Origin: an uncultured Puniceicoccaceae bacterium
GTDB taxonomy: Bacteria > Verrucomicrobiota > Verrucomicrobiia > Opitutales > Coraliomargaritaceae
Direction: 5' to 3'
Assembly (NCBI GenBank): GCA_905479975.1
Contig: CAJQOS010000017.1
Span: 1-51,735 of the forward strand
Length of the DNA stretch: 51,735 bases
A program made the translations under genes and the position numbers. The notes below the pieces were generated by a model. That model had not been told where the DNA came from. It saw only the letters and a list, made by a program, of their open reading frames with translations, and searched no databases. Below are positions 1 through 8,131 of this stretch, in pieces (the first letter of the stretch is position 1; every line of letters starts with the position of its first letter).

Positions 1-38
1 TAACCCTGAAAAACGACTGGCGGCGACAAAAGAACCAC

Positions 39-113
39 GGACTCCGTCAAAATCGCAGTTAACGCACTATCGAGCTCAGGGACTCGTCAAAATCTGAATT
101 GACTTGTGAAAAT
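39..113. repeat. Degenerate direct repeats at the left edge
   Basis: The 178 bases left of the flippase gene contain no convincing gene. They hold three related copies of a motif reading roughly GACTCGTCAAAAT: 40-53 (one extra C), 81-93 and 101-113 (two changes). The starts are about 41 and 20 bases apart. They lie just downstream of the 3' end of the exopolysaccharide operon. Nothing identifies them as a mobile element, and function is unknown. Confidence 0.4.
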
Positions 114-178
114 AGCGTAAGGAGTTTTTCAGCAGAATCTACCTTTGTGGTCATTTATCTGAAGCCGATTCTACTTTG

Positions 179-1483
179 TTAAGTCCGTAGTATTCTGACA
201 TGGTCCCTGTTTCCTTTCCGCGAGCTAAGCCCCTGCGGTCGGCGCACCTGCGCGACCTTATACTGACAAGCGATGGCGTAGTAGATCTCGGCGATCAGCA
301 AACTACCGAGGGTGCCTGTGAGCCCGAAGCAAAGGGTTGCTGGGATGACTAGTAGGATTGATATGATTGCGGAGTGGATACGCAGGCGTGCGGTGAGGGC
401 TGCGCCGTCTTCGCGTTTGATTTGCACGGCGATCATTTGGCAAGTGGTGATGGCATCGAGGGTTGCATAGATGAGTGCGAGGCTGAGCCATTGACTGGCG
501 GGTGCGAGTTCGCTGCCGAAGAGCAGTGCAATGCTTGGCTGACCTAGCCATAGCGCTGCGGCGCTCGCGAGTATGCCTGTTACACTTAGTATACTGAGCG
601 CGCTGCGATACATGCGGACGAAATCCGCGGGGCGCGCTTGATTCTGAAAAAGTGCTAAGCGTGGACGAAGTAAGTTGGTCAAGGCCATGGATAGCAGGCG
701 CACCGGGCCAATGAGTGTCCAAAGCACTCCGTAGAATGCCAAGATTTCGGTGCTCGCAATGGCTCCGAGTAAGTAGGGCTGCAAGCGTGAGCAGGCGCTG
801 TTGGCGAGCGATCCGCGAAGCATCGCTCGACCTTGTTGGCGTGCGGTGTGGATGCGTGTTTCGCTGTGTTCGTCGCGGCCAAGCTCCAGTTTGCGCGCAT
901 GGACTTTCATTAAAAGACTGCTGCTGATTGCGGCAGCGGTGGCTCCCCACCAGAAGGCGGTCAATAAGGAGACGCCTTGTAGCCACAGGTATCCCGAAAC
1001 GAGGAGATGTATGCTACAGGCGACTACGTCGGCGTATAGCGCATGCCCTTGTTTGAACTCCATTTGCAGCCGACTACGCATACTCTGCTGCCAGAGTTGG
1101 GCGCATGTCGCTGCTAGAAAACCGAGTCCCATGGTGATGGGGATCGGGCAGTTGGGCACACAGAACAAGAGGGCGAACCCGAGTAAAAAGAACACCAACG
1201 CGGCGCGCTCTACGCCGCGTTGGGCCCATTGGCATAGTTCCCCATACTGTGCCGGAGCGGCTCCTGTGCCCCGGTTGAGTAATGGAATTAGGAAGCATGT
1301 GCTGGGAAGTAGTTGAAAGATGACACTAGTGGTCATCAGTAGTATGTAAGTGGCGAAGAGTTCGCTGCCGCCTAGCCTAGCGATCGCAAGACTGGATCCA
1401 AAACGAAACAGCGAGAGCACTGCGCTATCGGCTAAACCGTAGAATTTATCCCGATTCTGTAGGATCTGTGGGAGTTTAAGCAT
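179..1483 (-). CDS. Polysaccharide flippase-like membrane protein (MOP/Wzx-type)
   Basis: This 434-residue protein is almost entirely hydrophobic helices joined by short basic loops, as expected for a 12-14 helix MOP-superfamily exporter. Its likely role is to flip lipid-linked oligosaccharide repeat units across the inner membrane. The evidence is the overall membrane pattern, the length (Wzx proteins are about 400-500 residues) and the position as last gene of an exopolysaccharide operon that also holds polymerase, chain-length and export proteins. It begins 26 bases after the glycosyltransferase stop, so it is probably cotranscribed. Individual flippase motifs are weakly conserved in this family, so the Wzx role rests mainly on context. 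Confidence 0.72.
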   Translation of the reverse strand: MLKLPQILQNRDKFYGLADSAVLSLFRFGSSLAIARLGGSELFATYILLMTTSVIFQLLPSTCFLIPLLNRGTGAAPAQYGELCQWAQRGVERAALVFFLLGFALLFCVPNCPIPITMGLGFLAATCAQLWQQSMRSRLQMEFKQGHALYADVVACSIHLLVSGYLWLQGVSLLTAFWWGATAAAISSSLLMKVHARKLELGRDEHSETRIHTARQQGRAMLRGSLANSACSRLQPYLLGAIASTEILAFYGVLWTLIGPVRLLSMALTNLLRPRLALFQNQARPADFVRMYRSALSILSVTGILASAAALWLGQPSIALLFGSELAPASQWLSLALIYATLDAITTCQMIAVQIKREDGAALTARLRIHSAIISILLVIPATLCFGLTGTLGSLLIAEIYYAIACQYKVAQVRRPQGLSSRKGNRDHVRILRT

Positions 1484-1509
1484 GAGCCATGTGTTTTTTG
1501 ATTAGACTC

Positions 1510-2811
1510 TCAACGCAGTTCGCTCGTTTGGCCGTTGAGGCCGTTGGCGTTTAGCAGTTGAGGTAGCGGCGACCAGACTGGGGAATGTGGTTGAGTTCTT
1601 GAAGCCTGTGATAGGCGGGTTTCGATCACACTGTGGAAGCAGTTCGTGAGCTCGGTCGCGTGGGCTGCTTGCGTGTAGTCGTTGAGGTAACGTTGCCGCC
1701 CCGCCTGTCCCATGTGCTTGAGCTCTTGAGGGGCATTTAGCATTGCTTGCATCATCGCGTGGAGGGCGGTGTGATTATCGGCAGGGAACAAACGGCCTGT
1801 TTGATTCGGAATGACTATTTCGGCAGGTCCGCCGAGCTCGGACGCAATGACTGCAATGCCCGCGCTCATCGCTTCGATGACAGTCAGGCCGAAGGGCTCG
1901 GCCCACAACGAAGGGCAGATGAGTAAGTGCGAGGCGCAGAGTTTTTTGAGTGTGTTGCGATGCGTCAATACGCCCTGAAATACAATGCTCGGGTCTTCTT
2001 GAGCCATTGCTTGTAGGCGTTGTGCTTCTGGGCCTTCACCGATGATATTGAGTTGGCATTGCGCACGTGTGAGTGTGTCGAGTTGGAGCCATGCTTGGAT
2101 TAATACATGCGCGCCTTTTTCGGGGACAAGGCGACCAACGAAGCAGACTTGCAGTTTATTATGATGCTGTGGACTGACGTCGAGTGCGCGTGCATCGGGG
2201 CAGGCATTGGGCACGATCGACATACGCTCTTCCGGTAGGCCGAGTTGGCGGTGGCGCTCATAGATCTCGCGACTGGGACAGATGTAATGGTCGACACCTT
2301 TAGTGAACGTGCCGTTGTTCCAGTTGCGATCCATGATGCGTTTCCATGCAATACTACCTGCCAGGCTGTTGTTGTAGCAGCGATTTTTGACTGCATTGCA
2401 GTTGCTGCCTGTGAGACATTGGGTGCAGTCTGTGCCGTTACGGCGGAAGGTGGCAGCGGCACAGCCGAGGCGGTAGTTGTGGAGTGTTTGCACGACGCCG
2501 ACACCGGCAGCTTGATGGGCGGTATAGATCGATGGGCTGAGCAGTGGAAACCAGTTATGCACGTGGCTGATGTCGGGGCGTTCCTGCTTTAGAAATTCAG
2601 TGATGGCATGTTGTGAGGCCTTGTTGTGTGGCGCTTGCCATGCCGTTTTGATTTTAGCGGTGATGTTGCCACCAGCGAGCACACTCGCATTGTTGACATG
2701 GTAGGTGACGACTTCATGGCCATAGTCGCGTAAGGCTGTGGCTTCGATTTCGAATACGCTATCTTCGCCGCCACGGGTTTGATAGCTATTATGGAAGAGT
2801 GCGATTTTCAT
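1510..2811 (-). CDS. Glycosyltransferase family 4
   Basis: A 433-residue cytoplasmic GT-B fold glycosyltransferase. The N-terminal acceptor domain starts with MKIALFHNSYQTRGG, with the glycine-rich loop of GT4 enzymes. The C-terminal nucleotide-sugar domain has VGRLVPEKGAHVLIQAW and the E-x7-E type segment EPFGLTVIEAMSAG at about residues 306-319. A Cys-rich patch (about residues 125-145, CTQCLTGSNC and nearby) is seen in a subset of GT4 enzymes and may bind metal or be structural. The start overlaps the upstream polymerase stop by 4 bases (ATGA), implying translational coupling. It probably adds one sugar to the repeat unit; donor and acceptor cannot be read from sequence. Confidence 0.9.
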   Translation of the reverse strand: MKIALFHNSYQTRGGEDSVFEIEATALRDYGHEVVTYHVNNASVLAGGNITAKIKTAWQAPHNKASQHAITEFLKQERPDISHVHNWFPLLSPSIYTAHQAAGVGVVQTLHNYRLGCAAATFRRNGTDCTQCLTGSNCNAVKNRCYNNSLAGSIAWKRIMDRNWNNGTFTKGVDHYICPSREIYERHRQLGLPEERMSIVPNACPDARALDVSPQHHNKLQVCFVGRLVPEKGAHVLIQAWLQLDTLTRAQCQLNIIGEGPEAQRLQAMAQEDPSIVFQGVLTHRNTLKKLCASHLLICPSLWAEPFGLTVIEAMSAGIAVIASELGGPAEIVIPNQTGRLFPADNHTALHAMMQAMLNAPQELKHMGQAGRQRYLNDYTQAAHATELTNCFHSVIETRLSQASRTQPHSPVWSPLPQLLNANGLNGQTSELR

Positions 2812-4127
2812 GATATTTGGGGGAACTCCTGGTTGATGCCGTTATGATCACGGTTGGTGATGAGTAGGGTGCTCCATGTGAGCACGAGGAAGGGGAAGCT
2901 GTCGAAGCGCAGGAAGAAGCTTTGCGCGAATGCATAGCTGAGCATGTAGCTAAAGGTGGCTGCGTAGAGAGCCGCCATGGCGCGACGGCGAGGGCTACCG
3001 CTCTCGCCACGAACGCGTCCCCAATGTGTGAACAGTGCACCGTGAAAGCAGAGGCCGACTCCGATGAGTCCGAGGATTCCTAGATCCAGCCATACGTCGA
3101 GGTGAGCATTATGACTTTGGCGCGGATTCCATGTTTGGACGAGTTCGCGGCCTTTGCCTTCGGTCCAGAAGGCGCCATAGCCTTTGCCAAATACGGGATG
3201 TTGTTTGCCTTCGTTGAATACGATGCTCCACAGTGCGTCGCGGCCGGAAAGTGACGCATCGCGCCCAGTGGTTTCGAAGGCAGTGGCTTGCACATTTTTC
3301 CAGCCGATGACTGTGCCTAACAATAGTGTGCCCACGATGAGTAGTTGAATGATGCCGCGGCGGTATGTGCTGGCACTGAGGAATGTGTAAATGCTAAGTC
3401 CTAGTGCAGTGGCGAGCCATGTGGTGACTGAGAAGGTGAGTAGTAAGCCGAATGCCAGGGCCGCTTGTGATGCGCGTAGCATGAACCATTCGCGACTGTT
3501 TTGGGCAGACATGCCGAGTGAGAGCATGAGCCCGATCGAGAGGAATGGAGCGAGTGTATTGGGGTGCACTGCGACTCCAGATAGGCCGGGGCGCGCGGGA
3601 TTCACCGAGTAGATTTTAGGCAGTGAAAAATACATCAGGAGTGAAATGCCTGCGATGACTGCCGTTGCGTAGACGATGGTTTGTAGCATCTTACGCACGG
3701 GTTGCTGGCTCGAGTGGACGATCGTGACGAGCGCAGTGAAGCAGAACACATAGAGGATGGCGCGTTTGGCTGAGAGTGCTGGCTCTGGTGACCACAGTGT
3801 CGAGAGTGCCACGAATCCAGCGAGTGCGCAGAGTGGTAGGTTCAATGCAATGACGGCACCGATGTTACGTGTCAGGAAGAGCAGGCCGATTGCTGATGCC
3901 CCTGCGCCTCCAAAGATGAGCTGGCGCACCAGTGCACTGGCATTATTATCAGATACGATGATGGGGCTGAGTGGTGAGCGGAAGTTGGTAGCAGCGTAGG
4001 TGATCCAAAGTAGCACGGTGATCGTCATTACGTGGCGTAGTGGGTGCTGGCGTAGTGTATTCGTATATCCACTACGAATGGCTTCGGGTTCGCCTGCGAT
4101 ATAGCTGTTGGAGATGGTTTTATTCAT
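2808..4127 (-). CDS. O-antigen ligase/polymerase-like membrane protein (Wzy/WaaL family)
   Basis: A 439-residue multi-helix inner-membrane protein. A large periplasmic loop contains the Wzy_C/O-antigen ligase signature, with an Arg-Gln-Ser-His-Asn-Ala-His run followed by LDVWLDLGILGLIG (about residues 335-358). The GRDALW and FGKGYGAFW segments just before it also fit this family. In a Wzx/Wzy pathway this enzyme joins flipped repeat units into long polymer on the periplasmic side. Polymerases and ligases share the fold, but the context (Wzz, Wza, flippase, initiating transferase) favours polymerase. It follows the Wzz-like gene by only 6 bases and overlaps the next gene by 4. Confidence 0.83.
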   Translation of the reverse strand: MNKTISNSYIAGEPEAIRSGYTNTLRQHPLRHVMTITVLLWITYAATNFRSPLSPIIVSDNNASALVRQLIFGGAGASAIGLLFLTRNIGAVIALNLPLCALAGFVALSTLWSPEPALSAKRAILYVFCFTALVTIVHSSQQPVRKMLQTIVYATAVIAGISLLMYFSLPKIYSVNPARPGLSGVAVHPNTLAPFLSIGLMLSLGMSAQNSREWFMLRASQAALAFGLLLTFSVTTWLATALGLSIYTFLSASTYRRGIIQLLIVGTLLLGTVIGWKNVQATAFETTGRDASLSGRDALWSIVFNEGKQHPVFGKGYGAFWTEGKGRELVQTWNPRQSHNAHLDVWLDLGILGLIGVGLCFHGALFTHWGRVRGESGSPRRRAMAALYAATFSYMLSYAFAQSFFLRFDSFPFLVLTWSTLLITNRDHNGINQEFPQIS

Positions 4128-4133
4128 CTTGGT

Positions 4134-5369
4134 TTAGTGCTTGAAGCATTTGAAGTTTGGGAGGACTTGATCAATCAAATCGTCCGTGCGAGCGGCCATG
4201 CCGTGATCCTGACGCATGCTCTGCCATTGTTGGCAGAGTAGGCAGTAGCCGATGGAGAAGATCATTGAGAGTCCCAGTGCGAGTCCCAGTTCGCGTTTCT
4301 TTGAGGGGCCGGCTGGGCGTGTCGGTGTGTTGGCTGGGCGGATAATGGCGAGGTTCCCGATCGGTTGTTCGGCGCGTAGGCGGTAGATGTCTGATTTGGT
4401 GGAGAGTGTGGATGCCATGTCGCGCTCGAAGCGCACCTTTTGCTCCAGGCTTTTATAAGCAATGCTGACTCGGCCAAAGTCCGCGGTGCCGACCGAACCG
4501 ACGACGTTCTGCTGAGAGAGGGTGCTTTGACGTTCGATGGTGGCGATGCGGGCTTTGACTGCGGTGACCTCCGGTGCGGAGTCTGTGTAGCTCAGGCGTA
4601 GTGCATCAAGGTCGGCTTCGAGTGCATCGCGTTCGGTTTGTAGCTCGCGCAGGCCGCGTAGTTGGTTGCTGGCTTGTAGGTCAGTGTTGACGAGGCCCAT
4701 GTCCGAGGTGAAGGCACTCATCTTTTCTTCGGTTTCAGTGAGTCGCTTTTCGGCAATCAGTAGCGCTTTATCTAGGTGGCCTGCTTGATGAATCAGTAAC
4801 TTGCGCTCGATCGATTTACTGGCGATTTCGCATTGCTCAAAGAGCGCATTGGCGATGTCGGCTGAGAGCTGTGGTGAGTGACTGTCGACGTGGACTGTGA
4901 TGATGCCTTCTTCGGTGGTCGTGGTGCGAATCATACGGCGCAACTGATCGATCACTTCTTCGGAGCGATCATTGTTAGAGATCGCATTGGCGCTGGAGAG
5001 CTGGTCGCTGAATCGTCGTGCGATTTCTTCCAACACGGCGCGTGAATGAATGATGGTGGTGTAGAGTGCAGGGTTTGGGGGCAGCATTAAGTTGCCCGCG
5101 CTACTACGGCTCGCGCGGTCATCGCTGGTTTCGATCGAGCTGGTGTCGATGGATGCATCCATGATTGCTTTTTCGCGGGGGAGTAGCACTGCCACGGCAC
5201 TGGCGGAGTAAACATCGGGCATACTTGCGAGGCGTAGGATGCCGGCGATGCTGCCGACGACCATGATGATGATGACGGTCCACTTGCGGTGGATGATTGC
5301 TTCGAGGATGTCCAGCAGCGGTTCCTGCCAGGCGATGCGTGGGGCTGAATTGGTATCTGTCTGAGTCAT
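4134..5369 (-). CDS. Wzz/GumC-type polysaccharide chain-length protein
   Basis: A 411-residue inner-membrane protein with the classic Wzz plan. It has a short cytoplasmic N-terminus, a first membrane helix at about residues 33-50, a long periplasmic coiled-coil-rich domain, a Pro-rich stretch (ANTPTRPAGPSKK) and a second helix near residues 370-390. Such proteins set polymer length and couple polymerisation to export. The C-terminus ends shortly after helix two, so no BY-type tyrosine kinase domain is fused and no separate kinase gene lies in the operon. It sits 14 bases after the export protein and 6 before the polymerase. Confidence 0.87.
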   Translation of the reverse strand: MTQTDTNSAPRIAWQEPLLDILEAIIHRKWTVIIIMVVGSIAGILRLASMPDVYSASAVAVLLPREKAIMDASIDTSSIETSDDRASRSSAGNLMLPPNPALYTTIIHSRAVLEEIARRFSDQLSSANAISNNDRSEEVIDQLRRMIRTTTTEEGIITVHVDSHSPQLSADIANALFEQCEIASKSIERKLLIHQAGHLDKALLIAEKRLTETEEKMSAFTSDMGLVNTDLQASNQLRGLRELQTERDALEADLDALRLSYTDSAPEVTAVKARIATIERQSTLSQQNVVGSVGTADFGRVSIAYKSLEQKVRFERDMASTLSTKSDIYRLRAEQPIGNLAIIRPANTPTRPAGPSKKRELGLALGLSMIFSIGYCLLCQQWQSMRQDHGMAARTDDLIDQVLPNFKCFKH

Positions 5370-5383
5370 CGTAGATCCTTGGT

Positions 5384-8107
5384 TTATTTGTCTAGTAGGA
5401 TGGCGGCATCGACTCCCGGTGTGTTGGGGGTAAATGGGCTGACGAGTGATACATCGAATTCTTTGTTGCCGTTGGTGGTGATGACGGCGATTTCAGCGAG
5501 TTGACGTGTGAGCATCATGATGTCGGAGAACTGTGCTCCGAGTGTGCGTTTCATTGGTTGTGTTGGGGCCAGTAGCACATCGCCGGCGTAGAGCACGGTC
5601 TTCTTTTTGATGAAGCCTCTTGATTTCTTTGAACGTTCGATTTCGCCGTTGGCACGGATGACATAGATCAGGTCTTCGTCGGCCATTTCGGTGAGGCCGC
5701 CGGCTTTCTCCAGTGCATTTTGGACGGTGATGCCATCGACGACGATGAAGGTGACGGGGCGAAAGACATCGCCTGAGACACTGACGGTTGGATGACTACG
5801 TGGGATCAATAATGTATCGCCGCTTTGCAGAGGTAGGTTGTAAGGGCTGCTCGGGAAGCTTGGTTCGTTGAAGGGAATGACGATGCGACCATTCGTGCTT
5901 TTGGTGTCGAGGCGTGCCAGCATGTCTTCGGTTTGTTCCAGCGCGATTTTAGCAGCGAGCCCTTCCTTGGATTGGCCTGTCTGCACCATGCGTTGGAGTG
6001 AGTTTTCGGCGAGGCGTCGGGTGCGTTCGACGAGATCATCGAGGCGGCTTTGTTGTAACCTGCGGGTGGACTCTCTGCTAAAGATGCTCGCACGTAGATC
6101 GGCATCTTCAAGGATGCCGCCGGCAGCTGTGATTAAGTCAGTGATTTGTGCGCCGTCAGGGAAGATGTATTCGCCGGGGAAACGAACGCGGCCGCCGACT
6201 TTGACGCGCACTTGTGCTTTTTGTAGTGAGCGGATGACGAGCTGATCGCCATTGGAGAGGACGGGGTTGAATGTGTTGTCGTAGTGATGTGCGGGGTGCA
6301 GTGCTTCTTGTAGGTTGAAGCGGTAGCGTTTGACGTCGAGCTTGAGCTCGTGCGCATCGAAGTGGCGGCGAATGAGTTCGGCTTCGTCGTAATACACTTC
6401 AGGGGTGAGGTTGCCTGCAATGGCGATGATGTCGGAGACGCGCATCGAGGCGGTGAGCTCATATTTGCCTGGGCGTTGAACGGAACCGATGATTTCGACG
6501 ACTGGCTGAGTCATTGCCGTATCGCGTGAACGAATGGTGATGAGGTCTAGTGGCATGAGTTCGAGGTCATGCTCTGTTACGCGCAGCAGTGCTTTATCCA
6601 GTTGAGCGACTAAGACGCGTTTGGACTGATGGTGGACGGTGCGGCCCGGCACTTCTTCGATCGCGCTGTGTTCACCGATTTGACGAGAGATGAATGCTTG
6701 TTTGATGTAGGCATCGACAGTGAGTCCGTCAGCACGTTCGATCAGCTCGCTGAGCGTCATGCCTGGAGTGTATTCGTAGTCGCCGGGGCGGGCGACTTCT
6801 CCTTCGATACGGACGATGGATTGGCGTTGATCATCGACTGCTTCGATCATGAGTAGTTCGCCGTTGAGCATCGGAGCGGATAAGCCGGTTTCGTTCAGTT
6901 CAATGTCGCAGCGTTTGCGACCACGACCGTCGATGGTGCGTTCGATTTGAGCGAGTGGGGTGAAGGAAAATGCAGTGAGGCCACCGGCGATTTCGAGTGC
7001 ATCACCGACGCTGAATGCGTTCTGCTTGATTTCGTAGATGCCCGGGGCTTGCACATAGCCAGCGATGCCGACGGTGCTGCCAATGGCTGGCACGTAGAGT
7101 GTGTCTTGCTCTTGAAGTTGTGGGAAATGCTTCTCGTTACCCGGATCGCGCAGATAGTCGTAGAGGTCGATCACGATTTGGGTATCGCCTTGTGAACTCG
7201 GACGCGTGAGGACGATGTTGCGCAGAGTGCCGTCTTTGTTGACGCCGCCCGCTGCACTGAGCGCGATGAGTAGATTGGATAAGGCAGGCACTTGAATGCG
7301 TCCTGGGTTAGCGACTCGGCCGACTATGTTGACTTGAATCGCACGACGATTGCCGATGCTGACGGTGAGTTCGAAGCCGTGGCGGCGTTGCTGAAGAAAG
7401 GCGAGTAGGTGCTGGTTTAGTTTGCCGTAGCTGATTCCTGCGACTTGAACTGTGCCAAATTCGGGAATGCTCAAGAGTCCATCCTGATCGACCGTGAGTT
7501 GATGGAAGGCATCCACTGTGCCACTGAGTGTGACTAGGATTTGGTCGCCTGCGCCAATGATGTAGCTAGCGGGCGTCGGGCCAGTGGAGAAGGCATCGGC
7601 AGCGTCCGGTTCGAAGACGTCGTAGCCGAATTGTTCGAGCTCACGACTGGCTTCGCGTGCAAAGTCACCGCTGTAGAGTTCTTCTAAGCGTGAGCGACTG
7701 TCGGCGGTGGCGATGCTTTCTGGGAGTTGCTCCTCACCGTCGTTGTTGATGTTGACGGTGATGGAGGATGTGTTGGGCGCGCTGTTGCTGGATCCTCTGT
7801 TGTTGCGGAGTCGATCGTTGGTGCGGCGAGTCGCTGAGGTGCTGTTTCTGCCGGCATTTTCGACCGGCTTGAGCAAATTCTTGGGAGTGCCCCAAGGCCA
7901 TGCGTCTTGTGAAAGTGTTGGTGCTACATCGGACTGAATCGTTTTGTGCGAACTTGATTCAGTGTAGTGTGGGACTTGTTGAACCTCTTCGCGTAGACGA
8001 TAGGCCCAGTCGTAGGAGGAGGGTTCGGTTGCCTCTAGGGCGGAGCAAATCAATAAGCTGATGAGAGCGATTGTCTTGCGGCTGAATTTGAAGTGGAGCG
8101 TCTTCAT
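5384..8107 (-). CDS. Wza-like polysaccharide export protein with many SLBB domains
   Basis: A 907-residue secreted protein, far longer than E. coli Wza (about 380). A signal peptide spans residues 1-26 (hydrophobic core ALISLLICSALEA) without an obvious lipobox. After a low-complexity Asn/Ser/Arg region, the poly-export domain starts near residue 185 (YIIGAGDQILVTLSG). About five or six SLBB-type repeats follow, each beginning like GYVQAPGIYE, GEVARPGDYEY, GSVQRPGKYEL, GGRVRFPGEYIF or GDVFRPVTFIV. A predicted helical segment (about residues 660-720) interrupts the series. It should form the outer-membrane/periplasmic exit channel. The many SLBB domains suggest a tall periplasmic tube. It is 24 bases downstream of the fused glycosyltransferase gene. 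Confidence 0.88.
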   Translation of the reverse strand: MKTLHFKFSRKTIALISLLICSALEATEPSSYDWAYRLREEVQQVPHYTESSSHKTIQSDVAPTLSQDAWPWGTPKNLLKPVENAGRNSTSATRRTNDRLRNNRGSSNSAPNTSSITVNINNDGEEQLPESIATADSRSRLEELYSGDFAREASRELEQFGYDVFEPDAADAFSTGPTPASYIIGAGDQILVTLSGTVDAFHQLTVDQDGLLSIPEFGTVQVAGISYGKLNQHLLAFLQQRRHGFELTVSIGNRRAIQVNIVGRVANPGRIQVPALSNLLIALSAAGGVNKDGTLRNIVLTRPSSQGDTQIVIDLYDYLRDPGNEKHFPQLQEQDTLYVPAIGSTVGIAGYVQAPGIYEIKQNAFSVGDALEIAGGLTAFSFTPLAQIERTIDGRGRKRCDIELNETGLSAPMLNGELLMIEAVDDQRQSIVRIEGEVARPGDYEYTPGMTLSELIERADGLTVDAYIKQAFISRQIGEHSAIEEVPGRTVHHQSKRVLVAQLDKALLRVTEHDLELMPLDLITIRSRDTAMTQPVVEIIGSVQRPGKYELTASMRVSDIIAIAGNLTPEVYYDEAELIRRHFDAHELKLDVKRYRFNLQEALHPAHHYDNTFNPVLSNGDQLVIRSLQKAQVRVKVGGRVRFPGEYIFPDGAQITDLITAAGGILEDADLRASIFSRESTRRLQQSRLDDLVERTRRLAENSLQRMVQTGQSKEGLAAKIALEQTEDMLARLDTKSTNGRIVIPFNEPSFPSSPYNLPLQSGDTLLIPRSHPTVSVSGDVFRPVTFIVVDGITVQNALEKAGGLTEMADEDLIYVIRANGEIERSKKSRGFIKKKTVLYAGDVLLAPTQPMKRTLGAQFSDIMMLTRQLAEIAVITTNGNKEFDVSLVSPFTPNTPGVDAAILLDK

Positions 8108-8131
8108 GGCCGTGATGGAGTTGGAGTATTA

